64,000 bases of DNA, taken from contig JASJZC010000002.1 of NCBI GenBank assembly GCA_037178855.1, positions 3,162,001 to 3,226,000 on the forward strand, in the 5' to 3' direction. The stretch is from Oscheius sp. JU75. Its lineage: Eukaryota > Nematoda > Chromadorea > Rhabditida > Rhabditidae. Below, one piece after another: positions 49,498 to 62,382 of this stretch (positions are counted from its first letter, which is position 1; each line of letters starts with the position of its first letter). The notes beneath the pieces are model-generated. The model saw nothing but the letters and a program-made list of their open reading frames with translations, had not been told where the DNA came from and searched no databases. Both the position numbers and the translations under genes were made by a program.

Positions 49498-52400
49498 CTA
49501 AGTCGAAGCTATGGATAACATTGTGGCTAGAGGAAGATCCGGAGCGGCGTCGTGCTTCTTCAGGTGACGGTCGAGGTTGGTCTGCTGGCCGAAGCAGCGG
49601 TCGCAGCGGGGACAACGAAACGGACGCTCCTTGTTGTGAATGTTGCGGACGTGTCTTTGCAGATTCGAGCTGATTGAGAAGGATCTCTCGCAGTACTGGC
49701 ACTGAAAAGAGGCGATTGAAAGAGTCGCTTCATAGTATGTCCCGAATTGACACACAATTTTCGAGGTCAAACCAGCGTTTTCGAGCTTTACGATGTTCTG
49801 CAAACTGGTAGAGCAAGTCAAGTTCTACAACTTTGTAGAACATCGCAAGACATGTAGTCTTAAACCCGAAAAGTATTAGAGATGTTAAGTGAACACTTCA
49901 CTGCCTTTCAGGAAGTTTCCAAAGCTTCTATAAGCGGCCTTGCAATGCATTTAGAGAGAGTACACATTGTTTGAATGGTTTGCTACTTATCTGTTTAGTA
50001 CAGAGTTTTTTGTTGCAGGACCATCTAGAGGTTTTTGAATCAGCCAGACACTCAGCTTCTTTCAGTTTTCGTGGTCTTGATGTCACTTTTGAGATTCACG
50101 ATGTACTAGAAAGTTATAGAATTCGGTATGATCGTTAAGTTTTCAGAACATCGCGAACTCCAAAAACACCGCCCTGAGACCCAAAGGTGTGAGTCAAGAT
50201 GAGGGGATACTGTAACTATAGCATCCTCTTCGAGCGTTGCTCTCAAAAAAACGAGGAGTAAGAGAGACATCCCCTCGACTCATTGTTCCCCCATTGACCA
50301 GGTAGGTGTCCTCATGCCATCTAGTGTATCAATATTGGCCAGCTTCAATAGCCGCTGCTCAATAATAGACACCCTCAAGAGCCCGCGGTTCGTCTCTAAT
50401 TGGCCTACAGTAATCCACGCGAAGAGGAGTCTGGAGGGAGCGCTAATCGCCTCGAGGACCTGCCCAGTTTACCCAGTCGGCGTCCTTTTTCTTCTCTCCT
50501 TACCTTGTATGGCTGTTCTCCCGTATGAGTCCTGAGATGTCTGGTCAGATTGGCGGACCGCGGGAAGACCTTCTGACAGAACTTGCAAGTGTATCTGTCC
50601 TTGCTCGACTTCATCTGCTGTTGAGGGACCGAGAATGGCTGGGGGCCTCCATACTGGAAGGGACGTTGGAGAAGAGACAGGAAGGCCGAAGGGGAGAAAG
50701 CATTCATCGCCGCGAGACCCGGCATCAGTGGACTGTCCTTCTTCGTGTCCTCGTCGTCGTTCAGAGAGTCCGGAGTGGCACTGTCTTCCTAAAGATGGGA
50801 TTGAGAGAAACAGGACGTAAGACACATACCAGGTCCCGCTTGGCAGATAGATCCAAAGGAGAGGTCTCAGGATCCGAGGTGGTCGGGGTCTTCCTTCCAT
50901 GTGGAGAGTGCTCACTGCCGGGATTACTGTAAAGGATTAGATTGGTAAAATAGTCACAGTTAGACAGTCTTTTCTGATGTTCTGAAAACTTTGCAGAACA
51001 TCGGAAAATTTTAAATGATGTCCTGTGCCCGAAAAAGAGGATGACTCTGTCTCTCACCTGGATCTCGGAGAGCTCTCCCCATCCGATGTGCTCGCTGCCA
51101 ATAGTTTGCTGTAGTGTTCCATCCCGGGGAACATGGCAAAAGGAACTGGCATCTGAACAATGAGTAAGAATATCTGAACATGACTCTTGGCTACCTGAGT
51201 GGCAAGTTGCATAAGGTTCGGCCATAGGTGCGGCATCATCGGTAGCATGGGGAAGGCTGCTGGACCCATGGGTCCGAGCATGGGCTTGTAGACGGAGCCC
51301 ATGTCGCACATGGCTCGATGCTTCACAAGGGATGCGTGATTAGGAAGAGACTGCTGACAACTAGGACACTGCCAACCGTCCTGAAATTTGAATCTGGAAT
51401 GACAGACGGAGGCGGGCAGAAGAATACAGAACAAATCCGATAATGGGAGGTGCTGAGGACGGTCAGCAGAGGACAAGCCATAGAGCAATCAAGCCCAGCC
51501 TCGTCCCATAAAACTCGATCACTCCCTCCCCAATTCGTAGTTACCCCCATAGGTACATCTGATGAACGAGAGCAGGTGATTGTGGGAAAGGACGCGCTGT
51601 GAAGCTACGTCAAGCGAATGGGAAAGAGGAAGAGAGAGGATCAAGCTCCGAAATTGGTGGTCGCGAGGAACGGTTGCAATGATGGGCTGGCGCATCCCCT
51701 TTTTCCCGACGAGGACAGGTGGCCATCAGCTGCAGTGGTTTTCAGGTGATTAGGCTCAGAAAACAGGGAAATGGATCCGTCTACGGATGGAGGTGGGTCT
51801 AAGGACTGTTAGGGAGGGCTCTGGAACTGTAGGTCAATCACTTATACTTTCTTGAATAGATCCTCTCCATGGTCAAGCCGACTAGATAGAAGATTCTTGG
51901 TCAAGCTACGGAACATAGGGTTAACTAGTGAGAGTGTGCATTTCGCTGGTCAACTGGCTGACTAGAAGAAGTTCAGTACTTTCACTTTGAGAGTGGCTTA
52001 ACTCTTAAAATCCCCCTCTAGCACTTCCCAATGTCTTGTCCTCAGCCTCGAAAGGCAGCCAAGGAATCTGAGCAGCTGTTGGTCGCTAGGGAAACCCAGA
52101 CACAATTGGGCGCCCGGGCTTTCGCAGGTGCAAATCACCCTCCAGTCCCCTAATTGGGTAATCGCAGCTACACACCTACCAGATGGACTCGTCGATGTCG
52201 GCAGAGGTTGCTGAACTGCGTGTAGGCCTTGCTGCAGACGTGGCAACGGAACGGCTTTGACGAGCAGTGGATGTGCGAATGCTGTTTCAAGCCACTGAAA
52301 CGTATCGTTGTTGAGAGTACCAAGATGCTTAATTATGCTCACAGCTCAGGTAGAGAGAGAGACTCGTGGAGAGATCGTCTTTCAGGGAGCCCGATGGCTC

Positions 52401-54529
52401 ATGTCTATTCCCCCGTATCGTTTCAACGGATAAGATCCGCAGGCGCACACTCTCCTTAGCAAATAGAAGAGACTAATGCACCTTGGCGCCAAACACACAC
52501 CTCTGGAGTCATCTCTCTACTGTATCTGTCTGAACACAACCTACCTTGCGCTGCTGAAGCTCTTCGAACAGACAGTGCACTTGTGGGCTGCGTTGTCAGC
52601 CTGTCCGGGCTCAAGTTCTCCCGACTCTCTGCCGTCAGCTGAGCCGCTGTCAGAGACTTCTTCTTCGGCACTGAAAAGATGGATGAGTTGGGATGCGATT
52701 TCGTAGGCAGAGGCATGTCTGTCATGGATACGAGATGACCCTTATTCAGTCTACTGTGAAACTGCTTTGGTTTTAGGCAAAGAGGGATTGAATGAAAGGT
52801 GTGAAGAAGCGCGATGTGCGAAAACAACTCTCCCTTTCCCCGGATCATATTTGGGCCATCTCTCGTTGTCGTCGCGGTTTACTTTGTAACTGTCTCTGTC
52901 TTTGTCTCTCTCACCCCTCATCCTTCTCCTCCTTCCCATCCACATCGATGTCATTCTCCTCGTCGTCTTCATCTTCCGTGTTCGAGTCAGTCAGCCGTGT
53001 CAACAATAGCCTTTCTCCCTTCTGAACAGCTCTGGCTGTCTGTAGAAATGTCTGAAAGGGATGCGAGTGTGATTGAATAGACGGAATAGAGATACTTTAT
53101 TGTCCACCTGACGAAGAGAGATATTGGCCGCGTCATTGTCATCTGCCTCTTTGATCAGATTCAAGATCAAAATGGCGTTCGGGTCCGGAGTCTGTGTCTG
53201 GAAGAGATTGATTGTGCAAGCGAACTGTTCAGTCCCAGAGAGTCAGTTTGGAAAGGATATCAGTGAGCCAGTTAAAGAATGAACATGACAATGCACTCTC
53301 CTAAAGATTCTTTGACCTCCCCACTCACAATCAGTGCACTGGAAAAAATTCAATCATTTGAATTGTAATACCATAGAATACTATAGACAATCCTTTAGCA
53401 GGTCTCTTCTCGAAAGCTTCCCCTTCTTAACCTCTCAATTCACATGCCCTTTCCAAAGTTTTCTCTCTGTACATCACGAGATTAATTCCTCGAAACGGAG
53501 AGCCTCTTCAGGTGCTCGTCTCGGCTCCGATTGATGAGACTACGGTAGGCCGCCGCCCTACAAATCATCCCTCTCCTCTCCGCCTATCGCCGCTGTCTCT
53601 CGTGATCCCATTACTCTGATAATCAGTCCGGGAGACTCTTATGAGAAAATTGAATTTATGACTGAGGAAGAGGAGCGTGCGAAGAAGCTGAGTCGTGAGG
53701 TTACGGTACCTCTGGGGGATGCTTGGGAGGAGAGGGGACCGGCCGGGCGTCTTTTATTGACAGAAAGAGGCGAGAAGGGAGAATCTACTTGAAGAAAAAC
53801 GGGAAATGATAGACAGAGAGAAAGGCCAAGAGAGTGGTAGAGAGGGAAATCAATGAGCGGGGCTCCTTTGACTACAATTCAGATTCCCACCTGGCTTGGC
53901 TCAGCCCCACTTCTCTCGCTCCCTCCGAAGCTACGCAACTTGTTTTCCGTCTATTCTCAAAATGACCACTGTCGTCACACACAATCAGATTGCTCTCTCA
54001 CGATATTTTCAGTCACAGAGAAGTTTGATTATGGACTGAGAAGAGAGCGCTCTCCCACACGCGTCTCATCATTGCCAGTAGGAACATCGTTAAGGGTCAT
54101 TCGATGATACGGGGTCAGTTTGGATTGGGAGCTAGGAGGAAAGTGAGAAGTGCGGCTCTCTATCTGTGGGATAAGAGAGGGTCTAGACTCATCCAAATAA
54201 GCTACGCATGGACAGAAACTGGAGGTGGTTCCTCGGATTCAGGAAATCATCAAGCTCTTGACTCTTCTGACCGTTGGAGTAACTACAATTCCAAACTTGA
54301 GAAATTAGAGACAAGGCGAGGCTCAAAAGGACAACGAAATCTCTAGTCTGTTCCCAACAAACTCCCAGGGTCAGTTCCCTATTCTTATCTTGTAGACTTA
54401 AAACCTTACCTTGTCCACGATGCCTATAAGCTTCCCAGCTGGGATTTCTGCTGTGGCTCTGAGCGAGTTGGAGAACTGCGTGTCGGGCTTGACTTCGACA
54501 CTCCGTAAAAAATCGCCATCGATGCTCAT
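49498..54529 (-). CDS. egl-43: EGL-43 / MECOM-PRDM16 family zinc-finger factor
   Basis: Nuclear transcription factor; C. elegans egl-43 controls HSN migration and anchor-cell invasion. Ten exons join in phase: 54529-54410, 53197-53108, 53051-52915, 52670-52545, 52294-52180, 51380-51195, 51152-51058, 50926-50830, 50788-50504 and 49701-49498 (484 aa). A short N-terminal region with a weak PR-like motif ([16 protein letters not shown]) and an acidic block are followed by C2H2 fingers [20 protein letters not shown] and [20 protein letters not shown], plus the CPSCQQSL finger. Then comes a CtBP-binding PLDLS, and the C-terminal triple finger typical of EVI1 ([56 protein letters not shown]). TTTCAG lies 4 nt before this ATG. 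Longer isoforms starting upstream are possible; a splice-bounded minus frame at 56439-56603 is a candidate exon. Confidence 0.92.
49788..49849. repeat. Dispersed 63-nt hairpin repeat, copy B
   Basis: CGATGTTCTGCAAACTGGTAG pairs with CTACAACTTTGTAGAACATCG across a short loop. It lies in egl-43 intron 9 and is similar in sequence and length to copies at 32011-32072 and 56790-56852. A shortened relative lies at about 50975-51004 in the same gene. Confidence 0.65.
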
Positions 54530-56789
54530 CTTCCTGAAACTGATCCATAACTAGTTGAAATGGGAGAGAAAGGAGAGTGAAAGCGTCCAGGAGCTGTTTT
54601 TGTGGCTCAATTAGATACGTATGACCTCAGAGAGGGAGAGCGAAAGGTTGGAGCAGACGTCTGTGTGGATACAAAAGGTGAAGGTATGAGTCAAGGACAG
54701 ATGTTCAGCAAGAGATCATTGGGTTGTGTTGGTAAACAGGGCCTCGTGTTAACCAGTGAGAACTAAGAGAGAGAAAGAGAGAGACTACAGTATGCTGAGG
54801 CTCAAGGACTCGATTGAAGGAGGCGTGATGCCTGGCGGGATGGCTCTCTGCCGAGCTCATCGTCTCCTCTCGGGGCGACTCCGCCTCCCTTCTCGGCCAA
54901 TGAGGACGCGGGAGGGCGTGGCACCAGGACCAGACGCCTCATCTTCTCCTTGAAGAAAGAGTCAACTACTTGACTCTTTCAGACGACTACTGTATCTACT
55001 GGAACTATACAAAATCTGTACAATGGAGGAGACACTGAAAGAAGCGAGAAAGAGATCAAAGTGTGTCCAGTGATTCCGGCGGACTGATTGAGATCTGTCA
55101 ACGGAGACTTCTTTTTTTTTCCCCTGGAGCGATAGATTCCGGAGGGATCTTCTGTTTGTTCGAGAAGCTGGTGTGCAGGGCCGACAAAGAGACCAAGCTG
55201 TTCCTATGCGCTGGTCTTCGTCGATAAATATAGATGTGACAGCTCTCGGAAAGAAAACAGTGATCCCAAACTGAGCCCCCTGGTCAGCTGGAATCGAGCA
55301 GAGGTGCCACGATCAGGGATTGGCTGCTTGTCTATAGCCCAATTCTGAATCGAGACCGGTACAGAAGGATCTGGAGCTTGTTCTTCTTCTCCCCCAAGGG
55401 CTCCCAATTACCGCACAGTCTTACATAACCGCAATCGTAATGTAATCCCAAAATTGGCTCCTCACGTCCTTGATCTTCTCTCCTAGGCTCTATTGGGTCG
55501 CGTTATTTCGAGGACACCTCACAATTGACGGCTCTGGCCAGGTGATGGAGCCAGCCGGCCGTGAAGCTCTTCCTGGACGGAAGACGGCCGTGAGGGTGGC
55601 ACCGACTCTTGGAGAGTAGTGTCAAGTCGAGTGTAATCCATTAGAGGGTAAGGGGGTCCGGAAGAGACTGTACGGTACAGCCGAGGCGCGTGGGCAAACG
55701 CGACTCTGAATGGAGTCGAGAGGGGATCGCACCCACTCGCTCACTTTGGCAAACTCTACTCAAACAGACAGACACACAGGTTATCAGGAACGAGGTGAGA
55801 CAGCCTCACTTATTGACACCTTATGTGGTAGGACGGGGGCAGTTAGGGAGCGAGTCATGCCTCTGTCAACCTAGGGTGATCTGCTGTGTACAGTCCAAAG
55901 AGTCTGGTGGATTCAATGAAGATTTGAACTTAACCGTTGATGTCTTCAAATACCAGAAGTTGACCACCTAATCTCCTGACAGGAAATATCATGTCAACTG
56001 GCATGGTTACGGACACAGAATGACAGTCAATATGGTGTTTCAGTAGTCAGGACTACTGATTGCACAGAACGAGTACAGAATATCACCAGTCCATATCGTT
56101 CCTTGATTTGCAGAGATTTCGTGGTGGGATCCATCACTTATCGATTGATGAAAGGCAAGTTCACGGCTCTGTCAGGACTGTCCCGAAAATAGTAGCAATT
56201 AAACTATTTGACTGAATCCAAAAACATTAATGTCTTCTCGACTGTCAGCAGGACTCTCTCAGAGTACTCTCTCTGCTCTATTGTGCTCTCTCATTCTCCT
56301 CCAGCCAGGTGAGCTCGGATCGACGCCTACTTGAGCATTGATGAGTCTTCCCGTGAGGCAGCACAGGTGGGGCGGAGAGTGAGGAGAATGTTTGCCAGAT
56401 GAGATTGCCAGGTAATCTCACATGTATTGCTGCCAGAGAGCCCTGCCCCGAGCCATATTTATGAGAGGCGAGAAGGAGATGGGTGCTACCGTACTCTCTG
56501 AAATCTGTGGCTTCCTGTTCGAAGAAGAGAGGGGATTAGCTTCTGGAGACACAGGTGTCACAGCGGGAGATCCGAGAGGAGGGCGGTGTAGATGATCTGC
56601 CACTGTGAGGATAGGCTCTGTGGGCCAACAGATGACAATGCGGGACTTTCAATAATGGGATAGAATCAGGAACTGCTTTATTAGACATCTGATCTTGAAA
56701 AGACCTCCAAAAGTATCAATACAGTTCGTCTCCCTATCGAAGCCCACCTTTCTCCGAAGAATTTCGGGTAGAAAAACGACCTTTTCAGC

Positions 56790-56852
56790 TTTGCAATACT
56801 CTGCAAACTTGTAGATGAGATCAAAAACTATAACTTTGCAGGACTTTACAAC
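56790..56852. repeat. Dispersed 63-nt hairpin repeat, copy C
   Basis: CTCTGCAAACTTGTAGATGA aligns with copies A and B, with the complementary arm ACTATAACTTTGCAGGA more degraded. The shared flank (CGAC..TTTTC.GC) upstream of the copy also matches copy B. Confidence 0.6.
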
Positions 56853-57654
56853 GCTCGAACTTCAGTATCTCTACTGGAAATCTACAGTAGACGGGAATAT
56901 CAAAGGTCTGTTAGAGAGTACAGAACCAGGAGTGCCGGAGTAAAGCCGCTCCAAAACTGTACTTTCTGAAGGTTCTAAGCTGAGATTTGAAAGATGTAAA
57001 CCTCCATACCGCCTCGGCTTCTTCAAGTTCCAGAAAGAGCTCCCAATTTGCTGGAAAACTGGACTGAGTCTGCGGTGAGAATGAAAGGAACTATTATAGA
57101 AAGTCCGAGGTTGACTCATTTTTCGCTGGCCGTTTTCTCGAATTCAGTTTCTCTACACTTTCTCTTTACACTCATGAACAACACACGAGAGCACATTTTC
57201 TTTTTCCCATTGTCACCCAGAGCTCTGAGCGTTTCCCTTTGTCCTCTCTCCCGTGTCGTCCTCACCCCAGTCCGATAAGAAAAATCGTGATAAGGGATCA
57301 TGAAAGGTAGTGCTACCCCTTCCATTTTTTGTAAGCACAAAGTTTTTGAGCTTGCTAGCTAGTTGAACTGACCTCGTCTCTCTATTTGTCTTATCGACTT
57401 CGTGGGACTTCCCGCCAGTTCACTCTAGTGTTTTCCTCCTATTTGCACACATGTTTCATCTCTTCTCACCACTTTTGACAGCTCTTTTCTAGAGAAACAT
57501 GTTATTTTGTTGACATTTAAACTTAGAGCATTGACTCGTCAAAATAATGCACTTTACAGACAGATACCATAGTAGGAAATCAGGGAATTGAGGAAAGACT
57601 AATCTCTATTCAAGTACGCTTTTTATGGATCACGAGGAAAGTAGGCTCACCCTT

Positions 57655-57728
57655 GGCTTGCTTGGCTCAGTCGGTTAGCCCTCCGTCAAAAAAAAAAAGA
57701 ACAGGCGGGTTCGACTCCCGCGTGGGTC
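57655..57728 (+). pseudogene. tRNA-like sequence with polymerase III boxes
   Basis: 74 nt with tRNA layout. The D-arm GGCT...AGCC contains A-box TGGCTCAGTCGG, and a perfect T-arm (GCGGG-TTCGACT-CCCGC) contains B-box GGTTCGACTCC. The seven-base acceptor pairs only with several G-U pairs. The anticodon arm is replaced by CTCCGTC plus eleven A and GAACAG, with no stem, so no anticodon can be read. It could be a dead tRNA or the tRNA-like head of a SINE. Confidence 0.62.
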
Positions 57729-58290
57729 AAACCGTTTTATCTGCATATCTGCAGCTCCTTAAAATATTTTCAGGAGGTTTTTGCAACATATTTTATTTTC
57801 TAGTGCAGGTTTCAAATCTTGAAAGCAGGCTATTGCACAGGGCAAGTGACCGGAAGCTTGAACAGAACATTATCGATTTCCCGTTCTTCTGACCGTCTCC
57901 TTCTCCTTATTGCTTTGCTTTTGAACCCTCCCCTGACCTTTAAGTAGTTTTTTCACCTCCCATCGTCCAAAAGGAAGTCACCCACATGACAACAGGTGCG
58001 ACAGCGAGCACAGCTGGCTCGAAGGACGCGCTTCCTTTTCCTCGCTAATTGTCTAATTGCCGGAGGGTCAGATTATAAGAAAAAGGGATGATTTCAAACG
58101 GTTCTCTGGTCTCTGGGTCCGATAAACAGCGTGTCTGCCCCCCACCCCCCCATAGTTTAGAGGGAGAGAGACCATCCCGATAACTATCGATTTTCGTCGA
58201 CTTTCCCCCAGCTGACCGATCCAGCAAACGTCTCTTTTTGCTTTTCTCCATGGAGACATGGCCTGTTGCTATTCGTTCGGTTTAGTCAGA

Positions 58291-61200
58291 ATGGAGACCG
58301 AGGATCCGATCCTCCGATTTGTGCCGAAAAACTTCAGAGCGGGTGTGGTCCTGATTGGCGGACTCTTCTCCATGCTCTCCTTTGGGAATGTCTACACTTT
58401 CGGTATGTTTTGGCTCTCCTAGATAGCTAAGATTGTTTCAGGCAACATGCTTCCCTATATGGTCTCCTATTTTCGATGGAAAGTCAACCCGACCATGACT
58501 TCCGGGAGCATGATCTGGCTTCAAACCCTAATGAGTGAGTTTGTTTTCAGCATTTGACAAGCGAATGACGTTCTCACTGGTAAAGGTTTTTCTAACAGTC
58601 TCTATTTTTGTGATTTCGGTTCGAAGTTGTTGTAGACATAGATTAGATAGAAAATGGTCATAGCTCAATCATGTTCCTGGTATCTCCCGAAGTTAGTCAA
58701 GAAGGGTCAGACTAGAGCAGATAGTGTCAAAATAGTACAGTTGCGTGCCAAAACATGGACAATCCGATATTAGTTCGACGGACAAGGACCGTCTGCTACA
58801 CTTTCCAATGGTCTTTGAAATTGAAAAACTTAAAGCGCAGTGTTTTGTGAGTCAACAGCAATTTTGCGTTGTCCAATGATGGGGCAGATCCCGTTATCCG
58901 TTTTTAGCCTCGTTCTAGATCGCTTATTGAAAGAATTTCTCGTTATAGTAGTCATGATGTTGTCTCTTTCCATTAAATGATTATTGACAGAACTGGACAT
59001 ACCAAGTACGAAACGACTACAGACTCCCCCCCTTTTGCTTTGAGATCTGATCTGTACTGTTAAAAACATTTCAAAAGCATATTAGAGGGCCAATTCAGTT
59101 CCTGGTACAGAAGCGGTCGCCTCTCTATTCATCCATTCGTGTCCGGCGTCATCCCCTCAGCTCCGTTGATCGAGTCTCCTTTGATTCGATTGTGACAGTC
59201 TCGGGGACCCGTGAATGAAACATCCACTCGGAGCGTATTAGGCCTCCTCAGCAAATACTCTTCCATTATGAAAGAGTGGTCGAGTTAGGGGGCCAGATTG
59301 TTCGTGTTTCCGTATTCATTGACAAGCTAATTGTCCCTCCTCATTAGTCATTTTCAGGTGGGATTCCATTCGCCATGCTGCTGGGAGGCATTCTGGAGCG
59401 GAGACTTGGGGGACGGAAGGCGGCCATCCTTGGATCCTGTATCTATACGTAAGTCAATATACCGTAGACTCGTCAAAAATGGCAGTATTGATACAGACAG
59501 CTGTCTCTCTCTGCCATTGATGCCCATGTATTTGCCTACCTTTCCAAGAGAGACTGCGCACTCCGTTCTCGCTAGTAGTCATGAGAGGGGAACAATATCA
59601 GATATGGCAATTAATCAGGGGAAAGTAGCTGTTGAGAGCTGACTTTGATTGCCCCTCGAGATCGTAAAAGAACGCATTTGGAGAGTGACAGCCAGGTGGC
59701 ATACGCAACACGCGAAGCTTAACAGACAGAGCCTGATTGTGTCTCATTCTGTGAGGGATCTGGAGGTTTCAGAGGAGGAGTACTGTCCACGTATTTTGCG
59801 ATACAACACTCCTATGCTGCTGTACTTTTCAGCATGGGAGTTGTGGCCTCGATTGGAGGAAGCATAGCCTACAATTCGATCTTAACTACGGCACAGAGGG
59901 TAGGTTAAGTTTTCCTGAAGACAGAAAGAGCAACTGTGAGATAGGCCAGACAGTGAAAGGATGAGGAACCTTACACGTACAGAGATTACTAATTTTATGG
60001 ACAGGTATTGCAGTCAGTTGCTGTGTATTCTTGGACAGACAGTCATGGCAAATTGACTATAGAAAGACATCCACTTAGTTGGTGGAGAGAAGACATGGTG
60101 AGGGACAGTTCCAATCAATCATGCCAAGCAAAGAGACATTCACTCATCACGTTGGGACCCAGATACAGAAAGAGTAGGGAGAGGAGACAAAGACGGCACA
60201 TTGAGGCATATGCACAGGAAGTAGGGAATGAAACAGTTGCTCAAAATCAGTCCTAATGAACAAGGGCATAGAGAGTAACAGTCAGGTAGTAGCTCTGGGA
60301 AGGTAGACAAGTGGAAGAGGGCAGTCATGAGAGGCAATGAGACAATAATAGAAACAGTCAGACCAGATGAAGAGAGACAGTTACTCATTAACCTGTTCAG
60401 TGGCTCCCTGACAGCGTCGGTCTGGCTGGAGGCTTGATTGTAGGAGGTTACGGTTGTGGTGCCTTCATCCTTTCTCCTCTCCAAACCACTTTCATCAATC
60501 CACTCGACTACCGAGTCAACGCGGAAGGTTTCTTCACCGAGGAGGATCTTCTAGAACGGGTGCCACAAGTCTTCGTGGTCATGGCCACCCTGTTCGCGCT
60601 TCTTCAAATCTTCGGACTCTTCTTCCTCGGCTCGCCGACCGAAGACATCCGTCTGGAAACAGACAATTTGATCACTGATAGTAGGGAAAAGTCTGTGGGA
60701 ACCCAATTGAAGTCGACCACCTTTATATTGTTATTCATTAGTCTAACTTGCAATGCCCTTTGGGTACAGCTGGTCAGTGGGCTCTACAAGGTAAGAGAAT
60801 CTGTATCTGCCTAGAGATCATTCAATTTCCAGGCATATGGTCAACAATTCATCACTTCTGATCTCTTCCTCTCTTTTGTAGGATCTATGGCCTCAATAGG
60901 AAACGCTTTGAGTAGAGTCATCTGGGGAGTCTTCGTCGATTCGGTACGTTTCTTTAGAATCCTAATTGCTATGATTATCTGTCAGCTTATCCTTATTCAT
61001 GTTTTTGCTGTCGACATGTCGATCTTGTCCTATTGCTGTCCTGTCCCTTTCAGAACGTCACCTTGTTTTCCTGCGTCTGTCAACCAGTCCTCTCAGTGTC
61101 ACCTGATCTTTGCCTGCACTGTCAGTTTATCCCGTAACTCACTGTTTCTGTTCCTTCCAGTGTTTCATCCCGTCTCTGTCAAACTCTCCCCCTTCTCATG

Positions 61201-61769
61201 TGCACGTCAATCTCATTCCTTATTCACTACTGTCAGTCATTCTAACCATTTGCCAAAAGCGTGTCCACGAAGACATCGATTCAAGACATGTTTAGACCAA
61301 TGAATCCGTTTTAGACCTCATACCAGACCTGCATGGCCATTGTCACAATGTTCGGAGCTGCCCTCATCTGGTCTCTGCCCATGCTCAAAATCATAGGAAC
61401 CGATCTCCTCTTTTTGGGAGTAGTCGTCTCGATGTTTACCTGTATCGGCGGAACCTACTCCCTCTTCCCCTACATTACCCACAAATGTTTTGGAAAGACC
61501 AACTTTGGGGTGGTCTATGGTGTTCTACAGTGTGCCTTGGTAGGATTTCTCGTGTCTTTTCTAAAAGTTTTTTTTAGTGTGTTGCGGGTATCTTCGCCGG
61601 TCTGCTCTCTCAATTCGCTCTGCCAGTAATCGGCTACAGCTACCTCTTCCTCGGTACGGGTTTCCTCATGGTCTTCTCCTTCCTCATCACCACAGTAATC
61701 CATCTGACCGATCTGGCCCCGACAGATTACGTGAATGTCTCGGAGGACGAAGAAGAGCCTAGCGCCTAA
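58291..61769 (+). CDS. MFS transporter, monocarboxylate / oxalate-formate-like
   Basis: Twelve-helix solute carrier. Exons 58291-58402, 58442-58534, 59358-59448, 59833-59899, 60401-60790, 60833-60943, 61315-61539 and 61578-61769 join in phase to 426 aa. The N-half has GVVLIGGLFSMLSFGNVYTF and the loop LGGRKAA after helix 2. The half-way region GGYGCGAFILSPLQTTFINP and the C-half IGNALSRVIWGVFVDS follow the oxalate:formate antiporter / monocarboxylate transporter pattern. Substrate unknown. The start at 58291 is chosen because TTTAGTCAG lies one base before it; an in-frame ATG at 58258 would add 11 residues. The tail is acidic (VSEDEEEPSA). Confidence 0.82.
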
Positions 61770-62382
61770 TGTTATTTGATGTCTTGTTATCTGTTCGATT
61801 TGCTCAAACACGTTCGGGTATAAAATGTTTTTATTTTGCTCTTTTGATTTGAAAGTTTCCTTCGTGAACACTAACCCTTCTTCGAGGATAGCGGACAGAC
61901 AAATTTGCATCTTTACCGTCTCAGTAGGCTACAGAATTCCACCCGCATGTACTGTATTGGCAAGAAAACAACCTATAACCCTTCGTTCTGTCCTCAATAT
62001 CAGTAGGTAACCCCGTCGTATCCCTGATCTCATCATCAAACTTACCAGTAGCGAGAGAGTCGGAAATAGAGGCCACTGTCTGGAGTTCGGAGTATAAGGA
62101 GACGACCATTTGGAACCGTTGTTGACGAGAAGACTAACTTCGGTTGAGACTCGTCCGACAGGATTAGAACTGACTTGCCATAACAAGCAAAAAAATTCGT
62201 GATTAGATTTGACAAGACAAGAGATTACGGTATCTTTCCCGCGCAATTCAAAGAGGTGAATGATCTATTTTCTATTCTAAAACTGAACAGATAGGAGATT
62301 TTACGGCTTATGCACAAACTAGCAGTACTCATTTTCAAATCTTGATTCATCTCCTATATGTCTCTGTTACGCAAGTACATCT
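61770..62382. other. Convergent intergenic region
   Basis: 3' ends of the transporter (plus) and the CYP4 gene (minus) lie here. I see no gene. Confidence 0.5.

Larger units (their letters stand above)
54530..58290. other. Long upstream region of egl-43 and of the MFS transporter
   Basis: 3.8 kb without a gene I can build, between two divergent genes. It is the obvious place for egl-43 regulatory sequence. It contains the third hairpin repeat copy (56790-56852), the tRNA-like sequence (57655-57728) and scattered CAGTC/GAGA words. A possible egl-43 upstream exon lies at 56439-56603 on the minus strand (CACAG before it, GTGAGA after it). Confidence 0.5.
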
